From JAEUHZ01 sp964552795 (lineage in GTDB: Bacteria > Planctomycetota > UBA1135 > GCA-002686595), in NCBI GenBank assembly GCA_964552795.1, contig CAZKIO010000001.1, forward strand, positions 240,458-304,457: a stretch of DNA of 64,000 bases, read 5' to 3'. The translations under genes and the position numbers were made by a program. Numbering within the stretch: the first letter of the stretch is position 1; each line of letters opens with the position of its first letter. Below, in pieces: positions 51,370-60,599 of this stretch. The notes below the pieces were generated by a model, which did no database searches, was not told the DNA's origin, and worked only from the letters and a program-made list of their open reading frames with translations.

Positions 51370-54300
51370 TCAGAAGGGCGTGAACTGCAGGACGACGTCC
51401 GGCAGGAAATCACACAGATCGACGCTGAACTCGATCTTCTGCAGGCGGCTCTGGCCGTTGATGGTGGCGCGCACCTCGACGAGGTAGTCGCCCGGCTGCA
51501 GGAACAAGGGATGCGTCTGGGTGCCCCACTCGCGGTGGAAGTTGAAGGGCTGGAAGCAGCTCGTCGTGTTGGTCGCGACCGGCACGTTGGTCGGGCTCTC
51601 GATCGTGAGCAACTGCAGGGAAGGCGTCGTCGCGAGCACCTTCCACAGCGTGATGCGCTCGGCCAGCGGCAGGTCGGAGCCGTCCGGCCGCTGGATCAGC
51701 AGCCGCGCACCGGTCCTGACGCCGTCGCCGCACAAGGTCTGCGTGATCGTCGCCTGATCGCCGATCGCCGGGGCGTCGTCGGTGTAGGTGACGTGCAGAT
51801 CGGCCGTGATGCCGTAGGCCACCGCGGTCGGACGGAACCACACTTCGAGGCCGTTGCCGCCCAGCGACTGTCCGGGCAGCAGCCACAAGGGCAGCGCGGG
51901 CAGGCCCTTGATCTCGAACGCCGTCGGATCGGGCGCCATGCCCACCAGCGTCACGGCCTTGATCTCGACCGGGCACTGGCTGGTGTTGGTGATGAGCAGC
52001 GGTTGCTTCTCGACGCAGTAGGCGATCGAGCGCACCACCGTCGCCGGGAAGCTGTCGAGAGTCTGCACGTCGAGCGTGGCGGATGGCGTGAAGCCGTGCG
52101 CCGTGAGCTCGACGACGGGCTCGTCGGGATCGTTGCTGTTGATGCGCAGGACGCACGAGTGAAGCCCCGCGCCGGTGGGCGTGTAGCGCAGCGTGACCGG
52201 GATGCAGTGGCCGGCGGGGATGGCGTAGCCGCCGATGACCGGGGGCAGGAACGGATTGTTGACGATCTCGAAGTCGACGCAGGCTGCGAAACTGGCCGAG
52301 GTGACCCGCAGGTCGTCGACGCCCAGGTTGCAGACGTTGATGGTCTTCTCGGACAGCTCGCCCGGGCACACGTTGCCGAAATCCAGCGAACCCGTGACCG
52401 CGATGTCCGGCGGCGGGCAGCCCGAACCCGTCATGTTCAGGAGGTAGTTCGCCTGGTCGGGATCGTTGGAGAAGATCGTGAGCGTGCCGGCGAAGTTGCC
52501 CGCACTGGGAGGATCGAAGCGCACGATGAAATCGACGTGCGCGCCGGGGTGGATGTAGACCGGCTGGATGGGATCGGGCTGGACGGCGAAAACGCCCTGG
52601 GCGCTCGAGGTCACGCTGTGCACCAGGAGCGGCGCGCCGCCGGTGTTGAACACCGAGACGACCTTGTCCTGGAACTCGCCCTGGCACATCTGGTCGTACT
52701 GCAGCGCCGCCGAGACGGTGATGTTGGGCTGCGTGCCGAGCCAGAAGGAGACGTTCGAGACCAGCGCGTACTCCTGCGAAGCGACCGCGGGCACGGCGGT
52801 GCCCCGCACGCGCGCACGCCAGAAGCCCTGCATCGGAGCATTGACCAGCACCTGTTCGACGGTGTCGATCGGGTTGGCGGCCGTGTTGGTGGCGGCACCG
52901 GCGGGATCGCCCAGGCCCGGGCCGCGCCAGGGGAAGAACACCTGGTTGGTCGGGCTGCGCAGCTCGAGGTCGAGGTTGTTGACGATGTCGGGGTCGCCGC
53001 TGTCGGCCACGCCTTCCCAGTCCGTCCAGTTGCACGTCACGCGCAAGAACGGCGTCCCGGCGGGGACGGGAATCAGGAACTCGTCGGTCTCGCCGGTGGC
53101 GACGGCATCGGTCAGGATGCGCACCGCGGCCGCGTCGATGGTCTGGATCGCGGCGAGGCCGTCGACACGTCCGAAGCCGTAGATGTAGTCCGGTCCCGGC
53201 CGGCCCAGGTCCGTGGCCGTGTTGCACAGGAGCGCCTTGACGATGTCCGCGCTGGCGGGGGTCGCCGTGACCTGCTCGTAGCGCTGGCGGATCAGCGCCG
53301 CGAGCCCCGCAACCACCGGGGTCGACATCGAAGTGCCGCTGATGGAGCAGTAGTCGGTTCCCATCCCGCAGGAGTTCGGAAGCGTGACCCCCTGCGCCCA
53401 GGTCGAGAGCAGGGTCGTGCCGTTCGCCACGACGTCCGGCTTGATGCGGCCGTCGTTGGCCGGGCCGCAGGAACTGGATGCATTGATCGTCGTGCCGTTG
53501 TCCTGGATGTTGCCGACGGTGACGATGTTCTTGGCGATACCCCAGTTGCTGATGTTGTCGTACTGCTGGCCGTCCGAACCCGTCGTGCCGTCGCAGTCGA
53601 AGGGCGGGGCGGGGTTGCACTCCGTGCTCTGGTTGCCTGACGACTTGCAGATCGTCAGCTCCGGGTAGAAATCGACACCCTGATCAAAAAGCAGGGCCTG
53701 TCCGTCGTAGTTGCCGAACTCGGACTGGTTCCCGGTCTGGACCCACGATCCGCCGCTGAACTCCCAGCCCACGTTCGGGCTCCAGGAGTTGTTGGTCACC
53801 CTCACGCCGAACATGAGGAACCCGTCGTCGTGCTCGAGGGGCACGGTGCCGTCGTTGCGCCACGAGAACAGGGTCGCCGCGGCCGCCATGCCTCGCGCGG
53901 CCGCGTTGTTCGTGCCGTCGCCGATCATCGTGCCGGCGACGTGCGTCGAGTGGTCGTTGAGCGAGTTCGTCTCGACCAGCGTCACTCGGCCGGTGAGGTC
54001 GGGGTGATTGGCGCGCACGTCGCCGCCGTCCCAGATCCCCAGGATGACCCCCGCTCCGTCCAGGTTGTAGGGAGCACCTTGGACGTCGTCGATGTTGGAG
54101 ATCTGCGCGGCCTGCACGTTGTCTTCGCCCGGCGGAAGCGGGGCATAGAACACCCGATGCACGAACGGGCTGCGCGTGAGCGCGCGCAGGCTCGAGAGGC
54201 TCCCCGAGACAGCCAAAGTGCGCCGGACGGCATACGAGTCGGCCGACGGGACGTGGATCCCGTGCAGGCGCAGGATGCCCATTGCCGCGTCGCGGCTGAC

Positions 54301-54804
54301 GTCGTCGAGGAAGCGGACGTAGGCCGCGAGACTGCCGTCGGGGTTCACGACGTGCGCGGGGATCGCCGAGCGGTAGAGCTGCGGGTCCATCCGATCCTCG
54401 GGCAGCACGACTTCCCAGCCGCGCACGTTGCCCGCGGCTTGCAGCGTCTCCATCGCGGCGCGGGGCGCGCGCACGAGGTAGGTCGAGGGCGGGTAGACAG
54501 CGAGCATGCGCACGCCCAACTGGACCAGGCGCGCATGCTCGTTCGCGGTCAGGGCCGCGTCGAACTGCACGTACACGAGCGCGCGCTCGGCCGCGTACTC
54601 GATCTGCCCGGACTTGTCGGGCAGGATCAGCCGCGCGCCGATGTCGACGAGGTGCTGGCGCTGGCGCTCGGGCGTCGCCTCGCGCATCGCGGCCTTGGCG
54701 CGGGGGTTGTGGAACTCCTGCTGAGCGACGGCAGGAAACGAGGAGACGGCGAGGAGCGTGGCGGCGCAGGCGAGCAGCCGCCCGAACAGGGGGGACTTCT
54801 TCAT
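51370..54804 (-). CDS. large secreted subtilisin-like (S8) protease
   Basis: This 1144-residue protein has a signal peptide (about 1-28) and a propeptide-like region to about 235. The S8 catalytic domain has Asp 259 in GIWDGGD, His 285 in DHSTHVAGT and Ser 492 in SGTSMSTP, so the triad is complete. A proprotein-type or beta-sandwich segment follows. Two repeats of the ASPM-SPD2-Hydin or choice-of-anchor type (about 690-920) contain CPGELSEKTINVCNLG-like text. The protein would act outside the cell. Several paired cysteines suggest disulfides. It has its own terminator. Confidence 0.9.
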   Translation of the reverse strand: MKKSPLFGRLLACAATLLAVSSFPAVAQQEFHNPRAKAAMREATPERQRQHLVDIGARLILPDKSGQIEYAAERALVYVQFDAALTANEHARLVQLGVRMLAVYPPSTYLVRAPRAAMETLQAAGNVRGWEVVLPEDRMDPQLYRSAIPAHVVNPDGSLAAYVRFLDDVSRDAAMGILRLHGIHVPSADSYAVRRTLAVSGSLSSLRALTRSPFVHRVFYAPLPPGEDNVQAAQISNIDDVQGAPYNLDGAGVILGIWDGGDVRANHPDLTGRVTLVETNSLNDHSTHVAGTMIGDGTNNAAARGMAAAATLFSWRNDGTVPLEHDDGFLMFGVRVTNNSWSPNVGWEFSGGSWVQTGNQSEFGNYDGQALLFDQGVDFYPELTICKSSGNQSTECNPAPPFDCDGTTGSDGQQYDNISNWGIAKNIVTVGNIQDNGTTINASSSCGPANDGRIKPDVVANGTTLLSTWAQGVTLPNSCGMGTDYCSISGTSMSTPVVAGLAALIRQRYEQVTATPASADIVKALLCNTATDLGRPGPDYIYGFGRVDGLAAIQTIDAAAVRILTDAVATGETDEFLIPVPAGTPFLRVTCNWTDWEGVADSGDPDIVNNLDLELRSPTNQVFFPWRGPGLGDPAGAATNTAANPIDTVEQVLVNAPMQGFWRARVRGTAVPAVASQEYALVSNVSFWLGTQPNITVSAALQYDQMCQGEFQDKVVSVFNTGGAPLLVHSVTSSAQGVFAVQPDPIQPVYIHPGAHVDFIVRFDPPSAGNFAGTLTIFSNDPDQANYLLNMTGSGCPPPDIAVTGSLDFGNVCPGELSEKTINVCNLGVDDLRVTSASFAACVDFEIVNNPFLPPVIGGYAIPAGHCIPVTLRYTPTGAGLHSCVLRINSNDPDEPVVELTAHGFTPSATLDVQTLDSFPATVVRSIAYCVEKQPLLITNTSQCPVEIKAVTLVGMAPDPTAFEIKGLPALPLWLLPGQSLGGNGLEVWFRPTAVAYGITADLHVTYTDDAPAIGDQATITQTLCGDGVRTGARLLIQRPDGSDLPLAERITLWKVLATTPSLQLLTIESPTNVPVATNTTSCFQPFNFHREWGTQTHPLFLQPGDYLVEVRATINGQSRLQKIEFSVDLCDFLPDVVLQFTPF

Positions 54805-55043
54805 GTTGTGAACACCCAGGGGAACGGACCGCGGTGGTTCGTGCGGCAGCCGTGATCCCCCCGGGAGGGGGGGCCGCGCCGCACGGTTCCGAGGCTAGCC
54901 CCTGCGGGAAAACGCCGCAACCGCAAGCGAATCCGAAACCGGGTTCCGGCCCAGCGCAACCCGGCGCCGGCTCCCTGCGCGATCTCGCGCGCGCCGCCGC
55001 CGGCGCCGCGATCCTCTGGACAAGCCCTGCCCCGGCCATTGAA

Positions 55044-56111
55044 GTGCGCCGGGACCACGCCTTGACCCGTTCCCGAACACTCCACGTCGGCCTCGACGGC
55101 GGCGCGACCCATCTGCGCTGTGTCGAGGTCGTCCGCGGCCCGGCGGGCCTGCTCGAATGCGGACCCGCGCGTGCGACGCGCGCGCTCGCCGGCGCGTTCG
55201 TGTGCGCGCCGATTCCACTGGTGCTGCAGATGCGCGAGTTCGAGCTGGGCAGCATCTCGATCGCCGACGAGGAGCACGGCGCCGGCGCGAGCTACGTGCG
55301 CAGCGCGGCGGAGGTGATCGCCGAAGCCGCGCGGGCCGGCGGGGCGACGCGCCTCGCCGTCGGCTTGTGTCTGCCGGGCCTCAAGACTTCCGACCGGCGC
55401 GGGATCGCGGTGCTGCGCAACGGGCCGCGCATGCCGGAGTTCCTCGCCGACCTGGAACACTCGCTCGCCGTGCTCGACCTCGACGTCGCGCGCCCGCTGC
55501 CGCCCTTGATGAGCGACGGCGTCGCTGCGGCTTCGGGCGAGCGCCGCGCGAGCGCCGGCGCCCTGCGCGACGTCGAGGACGCGCTGTACATCGGCGGCGG
55601 CACGGGCCTCTCGGAGGCGCTGCTGCTCGGCGGTCAGATCCTCGACCTCGACGATCTCGACGGCCTGCTGCCCAAGGCCTGGGCGCTGGAGTTCGAGGGC
55701 GGCACCGCGTTCGAGGACGTGCTGTCGATGGGGGGCTGGAACCGGACCTGGACGCGCGCGACGGAGCAGCGGCCCGAGCCGACGGACGCGGGATTCCCCG
55801 AGCAGGCTGCGTTGCGCGGCGACCCGCGCGCGATCGCGCTGCTCGCACGTGCCGGGCGCGCGCTGGGACGGTTGTGCGCCGAGCGCGTTCAGGTCCTGCG
55901 CGAGTGCCGCGGCGTCGTTCCCGAGCGCTGCGTGGTCGGCCAGCGTCTCGGCGGCCTCCTCGCGCGCGCCGATCTCGCGCCGCTGCTGCGCGAGCCGGCC
56001 GAACGCGCGCTCCTGGAGCACGGCCTGCCGCCCGGATTCCTCCACGTCTCCCGCCTCGACGAGGCGCCGGCCATCGGCGCCGCGGCGCCGACCTTCGGCC
56101 CGGGGGTCTGA
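55044..56111 (+). CDS. ROK/BadF-type ASKHA sugar-kinase-like protein
   Basis: The start is uncertain. GTG 55044 gives 355 residues just before the conserved LHVGLDGGATHLRCVEV; TTG 55062 is another choice. The actin-like ATPase fold shows the phosphate-1 loop DGGATH, a GLCLPGLK segment, SDGVAAASGER and a phosphate-2 motif YIGGGTGLSEALLLGG. The zinc-binding cysteines of classical ROK proteins are absent. Members phosphorylate N-acetylglucosamine and similar sugars. Its place before a symporter and a glycosidase supports uptake and phosphorylation of a released sugar. Confidence 0.7.
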   Translation: MRRDHALTRSRTLHVGLDGGATHLRCVEVVRGPAGLLECGPARATRALAGAFVCAPIPLVLQMREFELGSISIADEEHGAGASYVRSAAEVIAEAARAGGATRLAVGLCLPGLKTSDRRGIAVLRNGPRMPEFLADLEHSLAVLDLDVARPLPPLMSDGVAAASGERRASAGALRDVEDALYIGGGTGLSEALLLGGQILDLDDLDGLLPKAWALEFEGGTAFEDVLSMGGWNRTWTRATEQRPEPTDAGFPEQAALRGDPRAIALLARAGRALGRLCAERVQVLRECRGVVPERCVVGQRLGGLLARADLAPLLREPAERALLEHGLPPGFLHVSRLDEAPAIGAAAPTFGPGV

Positions 56112-56114
56112 GGC

Positions 56115-57911
56115 GTGGAAGCGCCCGTACTGCACGGATTCGCCGCGCTGGACTGGGGGATCGTCGCGGCGGTCCTCGTCCTGACCACGCTCGTGGGCGC
56201 CTGGCTCGGGAAGCACTCGTCGCTGCGCGACTTCTTCCTGGGCGGCCGATCGCTGCCGTGGTGGGCCGTCTCGGCCTCGATCGTCGCCACCGAGATCAGC
56301 GCGGTCACGCTGGTCAGCGTGCCGTGGGTCGTCTACCAGCCCGGCGGCAGCTTCACGTTCCTGCAGGTCCTGGCGATCGGGTCGATCCTGGCGCGCCTCG
56401 CGATCGCCTGGAAGCTCGTGCCTCTGTACTTCGAGCGCGAGGTGTACAGCCCCTACGACGTGCTCGGCGAGCGTCTCGGCGCGCACGCGCGGACCGTGGC
56501 CAGCGCGCTGTTCACCGTGGGCGGCGTGCTCTCGCAGGCGGCGCGCGTGTACCTCACGGCGCTCGTGCTGCAGGTCGTCCTGCACGAGGAGCTCGCCGGT
56601 CTGGGCGAGCGCTTCGACCTGCCGCCGCTCGCGATCTCGGTCGGGATCATCTCCCTGTTCGCGATCGCCTGGACCTGGTTCGGCGGCATCGCGACGGTCG
56701 TCTGGACCGACCTCATCCTCCTGTGCGTCTTCGTCGCCTCGGGGATCGCGCTGCTCGTCGTCCTTTCCGGCGGGCTCGACCTGGGGTTCGAGCGCATCTG
56801 GCGCGTGGGCGTCGACAGCCACCGCTTCCGCTTCCTCGACTTCGACACGAGCCCCGGCCTCGCCTACACCTTCTGGGCGGCGGCGCTGGGCTCGGCGTTC
56901 GGCAACGTCGGCGCCTACGGGGTCGACCAGCTCGTCGCGCAGCGCCTCTTGTGCTGCGCCGACGCGCGTGCGGCGCGCAAGGCGATCCTGGTGAGCTCGC
57001 TCGCGGTGTGCGTGACCATCCTCTTCGCGCTGGTCGGCGTGGGTCTGTTCGCCTGGTACGAGCGCCACCCGATGTCCGCGGCGGGCGCGGAGCTCGTCGC
57101 GGCGGCCGGCGACCGCATCGTGGCCGTCTTCGTCATGGAGTCGGTGCCCGCCGGCCTGCGCGGCCTGGTGGTGGCCGGGATCCTGGCGGCCGCGATCTCC
57201 AGCCTCGACTCGATGCTCGGCGCGCTCTCGCAGACGGCCGTCTCCGGCGCGTGGATTCCCTGGCGGCGCTGGCGGATCCGCCGGCGTCGCGGCGCGATCG
57301 ACCTCGTCGCCGAGGACCGGAGCGCGCTGCGCGCCTCGCGCGCGTTCGTCGTCGTGTTCGGCCTCCTCCTGGGCGGCATCGCGATGTCGCTGCAGCCGGT
57401 CGCCGAGCGCTACGGCTCCGTCCTCGACCTGGCGCTGTCGATGCCGGGCTACACGCAGGGCGCGCTGCTCGCCGGCATCCTGCTGGCGCTGACCCGTGCG
57501 CCGGTCGACGGCTCGGGCTACCTGTGGTCGGCGCCGCTGTCGGCGCTGTGGGTGTTCGCGGCCGCGTGGCACGGAGAGGATGCCCAGCGGATCGTGCTCG
57601 TCACGGCCGCGGCGGTCCTGGCGGCGTGGATCGCGCTGCGTGCCGTGCCCGAGGTCGCGCGCGGCGTCGGCCTCGGCCGCGTCGCGGTGCAGACCGGCGG
57701 ACTGGCGGCCGGTCTCGCGCTCGCCGCGTGGGTCAGCCGCCACGGCGACGTGTGGCGTCCGGGCGCATCCGGCGAGCCGGGAGCCTGGATGTCCCTCGCA
57801 TTCCCCTGGTACGTTCCCGCCGGCTGCGCGTTCGCGTTCGTCTTCGGACACCTCTTGGCACGGCAGGGAGGGGACCCGCTCGCCACCGGCACCGACCCCG
57901 CACGCCCATGA
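56115..57911 (+). CDS. sodium:solute symporter (SSS family)
   Basis: This 598-residue protein starts at GTG 56115, four bases after the kinase-like gene, and has about thirteen to fourteen membrane helices. SSS family segments are clear: FFLGGRSLPWWAVSASIVATEISAVTLVSVPW, ISVGIISLFAIAWTWFGGIATVVWTDLI, and SLDSMLGALSQTAV. It imports a solute, possibly a sugar or amino-sugar, with Na+. Its final bases overlap the ATG of the GHL10 gene (ATGA). Confidence 0.9.
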   Translation: MEAPVLHGFAALDWGIVAAVLVLTTLVGAWLGKHSSLRDFFLGGRSLPWWAVSASIVATEISAVTLVSVPWVVYQPGGSFTFLQVLAIGSILARLAIAWKLVPLYFEREVYSPYDVLGERLGAHARTVASALFTVGGVLSQAARVYLTALVLQVVLHEELAGLGERFDLPPLAISVGIISLFAIAWTWFGGIATVVWTDLILLCVFVASGIALLVVLSGGLDLGFERIWRVGVDSHRFRFLDFDTSPGLAYTFWAAALGSAFGNVGAYGVDQLVAQRLLCCADARAARKAILVSSLAVCVTILFALVGVGLFAWYERHPMSAAGAELVAAAGDRIVAVFVMESVPAGLRGLVVAGILAAAISSLDSMLGALSQTAVSGAWIPWRRWRIRRRRGAIDLVAEDRSALRASRAFVVVFGLLLGGIAMSLQPVAERYGSVLDLALSMPGYTQGALLAGILLALTRAPVDGSGYLWSAPLSALWVFAAAWHGEDAQRIVLVTAAAVLAAWIALRAVPEVARGVGLGRVAVQTGGLAAGLALAAWVSRHGDVWRPGASGEPGAWMSLAFPWYVPAGCAFAFVFGHLLARQGGDPLATGTDPARP

Positions 57912-59098
57912 ATCCGATCCTTCGCACGATCCTCCCGCTCCTGGCCGCCGGCCTGCTGCACGGCGCCGCGCCGGCCCGATCCGCGCCGCACGAGCCCACG
58001 CGCGCGTTGTGGGTCACGCGCTTCGACTACCGCACGCAGGCCGACGTGGAACGCGTGGTGAGCGACGCCGCCTCCGCCGGCATCAACACGCTGGTGTTCC
58101 AGGTGCGCGGCAACGCGACCGCGCTGTACAAGTCGCCTTTCGAGCCCTGGGCCGAGCAGTTCGATTTCAAGGACCCGGGCTTCGATCCGCTGGAGGTCGC
58201 GCTGCGCGCGGCGCGCGCGCGCGGCATCGCGCTGCACGCCTGGGTCAACGTGATGCCGGCGTGGTGGGGGACGAAGCCGCCGGCCGACAAGCGCCAGGTC
58301 TGGCACACGAAGCCCGAATGGATGTGGTACGACCAGCACGGCAAGCGGCAGGAGCTGTGCGAGCGATTCTACGTGTCGCTCAACCCGTGCCTGCCCGAGG
58401 TGCGCGCCTACCTGGCGGACGTGATGCGCGACATCGCCGAGCGCTACGCCGTCGACGGGCTGCACCTGGACTACATCCGCTTCCCGAACGAGGCGCCGGC
58501 GACGCCCAAGGGATCGGGCGCGGACTACCCGCGCGACGCGCGCACGGTCGCCCTGTTCCGGCAGGAAACCGGCAAGGATCCCGCCAAGGACCGCGCGGCG
58601 TGGGATCGCTGGCGCGCGGAGCAGGTGACGCACCTCGTGCGCGGCATCCGCAAGGCCGTCAAGGGCGCGCGCGGCACGGTCGAGCTGTCGGCTGCGGTCG
58701 GTCCGGCGCCGGAGAAGTCGGCCGGCACGTACTTCCAGGACTCGCGCGCGTGGCTCGCGGAGGGGCTGCTCGACGCCGTCTATCCCATGAACTACGCAGC
58801 GGACCTCGCGACGTTCGAGCAGCGCTGCCAGGTCTGGCGCGAGATCGCGGGCGACGCGCGCGTCGTGATGGGGATCATGCTGGGCGGCAAGGACGTCGCC
58901 GCGCACCGCGACCAGCTCGCCCTGGCGCAGCGCATGTTCCCGGGCTGGTGCCTGTTCGCCTACGCCAAGGTGTGGGATTCGCCGGGCGACGCGCTGGAAT
59001 CGCAGAGCGAGGCGGCGCGGAAGGAACGCGCGGAATTGCGCAAGGCGCTGGTGCCCCTGCTGCTGCAGTTCGCGCGGACGCCCGGCAGCAACGGCTGA
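57908..59098 (+). CDS. secreted GHL10-type glycoside hydrolase-like protein
   Basis: This 396-residue protein has a signal peptide to about residue 25. A GHL10 TIM-barrel domain follows: RALWVTRFDYRTQADVERVV, INTLVFQVRGNATALYKS, HAWVNVMPAWWG, the catalytic-type segment DGLHLDYIRFPNE and LLDAVYPMNYAADL. Proteins of this family cleave glycans, possibly in peptidoglycan or polysaccharide turnover. Together with the kinase-like and symporter genes it forms a unit for glycan use. The stop abuts that of the serine hydrolase in TGATCA, so both ends share a palindrome. Confidence 0.85.
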   Translation: MNPILRTILPLLAAGLLHGAAPARSAPHEPTRALWVTRFDYRTQADVERVVSDAASAGINTLVFQVRGNATALYKSPFEPWAEQFDFKDPGFDPLEVALRAARARGIALHAWVNVMPAWWGTKPPADKRQVWHTKPEWMWYDQHGKRQELCERFYVSLNPCLPEVRAYLADVMRDIAERYAVDGLHLDYIRFPNEAPATPKGSGADYPRDARTVALFRQETGKDPAKDRAAWDRWRAEQVTHLVRGIRKAVKGARGTVELSAAVGPAPEKSAGTYFQDSRAWLAEGLLDAVYPMNYAADLATFEQRCQVWREIAGDARVVMGIMLGGKDVAAHRDQLALAQRMFPGWCLFAYAKVWDSPGDALESQSEAARKERAELRKALVPLLLQFARTPGSNG

Positions 59099-60289
59099 TC
59101 AGCGCGCGAGCTCGCGTCCCGCGATCTCGCCGACCGCCGCCAGGAACGGGTCGGCGACCTCCTCGTACTCGTAGACGCCGTCGTTCAGCACGCCGTTCCG
59201 GTTGGTGTACACCACCGCCGCCACGAACAGCCCGCGGCCGCTGGGCAGGTGGACGACCCAGGCGTTCTCGACCGAGAAGCCGTAGGCGCGGCCGACCTTG
59301 TTGGCGATCCGCCACTGCTCCTTGGGGGCGGCGCGCTCGAGGCCGGGCAGCAGGAATTTCACGAACGAGTCGGGGAACTGGTCCCTGGGATACCGCGGGT
59401 TGCGCGACTCCGACGGGTATTGCGAAGCGGCGTCGAGCAGGAGGTCCCGCTGCTCGTCGTCGAGCGCGTAGGGCTCGCCGCCCTGCTGAAGGTCGGGCCG
59501 GACCAGGCGCGCCAGCGCGGACTGCAGGTCGACCAGCGAGATCGAGTTCTTGCGCGCGAAGCTCATCGGGCCTTCGACCGTCCTGGAACCCTCGACTCGC
59601 GCCCGGCCGATCTTGATGCCCGGGGAGCGCAGGTCGGCGATCTTGAGACGGCTCGTGCGCTCGGGCAGCGTCGCGGCGACGCTTCCGTCGATCACGAAGT
59701 CGATGCGCGGCACGCGCCGGTTCTCGTCTTCCGAGCGCACCTCGGAGAGGCGGTGCACGACCCTTGCGCTCTTGAGCCCGGCGCGCTCCAGCGAGTCCGC
59801 CAGCTCCTGCTGGCCTGCGATCTCGTACAGGCGGTTGAAGGCCGCGTTGTCCGACACGAGGAACAGCTTCCTGATCTCGTGGCGCAGCGTGAACGCGCCG
59901 GTCTCGAGGTTCGTGGGGTCGCGCTCCTCGCGTTCCTCGCCCGCGAACAACGGATGGATCACGAGCGGCGTGTCCACCGTGAGACGCGGCTCCTTGCGGC
60001 GCAGCTCGCCCAGGCGCTCCAGCGCGGCGACAGCGGCGCACAGCTTGATCGAGCTGGCGGGGTAGAAGTACTCGCGGTCGACCCGCACGCCGCGGCGCTC
60101 GAGCCTCGCGCGGCCCTTCTCGTCCGTGGCGACGGCGGCGAACAGCACCTGGACGCGATGCTCGTCCGCGGACTCCATGACCGCGCGGGCCGCGGGGTGC
60201 GCGCGCAGGTTCGACAGCAGCTCCGCATCGTCGACGAAGGGCCGTGCGCCCTGCGGCGCGAAGGCGAGGAGCAGCGCGGCGCCGATCAT
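59099..60289 (-). CDS. class A beta-lactamase-fold serine hydrolase
   Basis: This 396-residue secreted protein has Ser79-x-x-Lys82 (ASSIK) and the SDN motif at 146-148 (LVSDNAAFNRLYE), which are catalytic motifs of class A beta-lactamases and related serine hydrolases. The third box KTG is replaced by KVG (ANKVGRAYG). The chain is about 110 residues longer than a true beta-lactamase, so a peptidase or esterase role is as likely as antibiotic hydrolysis. Its ATG follows 28 bases after the candidate selenoprotein. Confidence 0.8.
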   Translation of the reverse strand: MIGAALLLAFAPQGARPFVDDAELLSNLRAHPAARAVMESADEHRVQVLFAAVATDEKGRARLERRGVRVDREYFYPASSIKLCAAVAALERLGELRRKEPRLTVDTPLVIHPLFAGEEREERDPTNLETGAFTLRHEIRKLFLVSDNAAFNRLYEIAGQQELADSLERAGLKSARVVHRLSEVRSEDENRRVPRIDFVIDGSVAATLPERTSRLKIADLRSPGIKIGRARVEGSRTVEGPMSFARKNSISLVDLQSALARLVRPDLQQGGEPYALDDEQRDLLLDAASQYPSESRNPRYPRDQFPDSFVKFLLPGLERAAPKEQWRIANKVGRAYGFSVENAWVVHLPSGRGLFVAAVVYTNRNGVLNDGVYEYEEVADPFLAAVGEIAGRELAR

Positions 60290-60317
60290 GGAGCAGATCC
60301 TGAGCGCGCGACCGCCA

Positions 60318-60557
60318 TCAGACGAAGAAGAGCGCCGCGGCCGCGGCGATCAGGCCGATCGCCACCCAGGCCATCGCCGGATCGCGGCCGGCCCTCAAGG
60401 CGCCGATCGCGGCCCACAGGGCCAGCGGGATACCCAACAGGACGGCGCTCGGACCGAGCGCGGACAGCGGGTGTCCTCAACAGAAGATGCGCGCCAGGCC
60501 GTGCCCGATGATGGGCAGGCAGGCCAGCCCCACGGCGGTCTTCCCGGTCGTGATCAT
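60318..60557 (-). CDS. candidate small membrane selenoprotein (in-frame TGA at codon 27)
   Basis: The frame starts at ATG 60557 with GGAG eight bases upstream. Codons 1-26 (MITTGKTAVGLACLP... RIFC) lead to an in-frame TGA at 60479-60477. The same frame then continues GHPLSALGPSAVLLGIPLAL and on for 52 codons to TGA 60320-60318. The part after the first TGA has high GC at third positions and two clear membrane helices, and has no usable start of its own near its beginning. Reading the TGA as selenocysteine gives a 79-residue, three-helix protein with a Cys26-Sec27 pair. A hairpin with loop GGUCC lies 21 bases after the TGA (see the SECIS entry). Alternatives are a nonsense mutation, a sequencing error or a 26-residue peptide. 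No known family was recognised. Confidence 0.65.
60445..60476 (-). promoter_or_regulatory. bacterial SECIS-like RNA hairpin
   Basis: Directly after the TGA the minus strand has a small hairpin GGACA-CCCGC... TGTCC (60476-60462). A perfect hairpin GCGCTC-GGTCC-GAGCGC (60461-60445) follows. The apical loop begins 21 bases after the TGA, inside the usual 16-37 base range, and contains the GGUC sequence also found in the SelB-binding loop of E. coli fdhF. Confidence 0.6.
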
Positions 60558-60599
60558 GGTTCGGTCTCCGGAGGTGCCTGGTCGCCGCCCGCGCGGATT

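Noticed and set aside
54857..54872. CCCCCC-GGGA-GGGGGG hairpin between subtilase and kinase-like genes
   Set aside because: Low-complexity run without U-tract or conserved context; no functional reading can be supported.
60480..60557. A normal 26-residue peptide ending at TGA 60479-60477
   Set aside because: The same frame keeps coding character and membrane-helix pattern for 52 codons past TGA, and a SECIS-like hairpin follows, so simple termination explains less.
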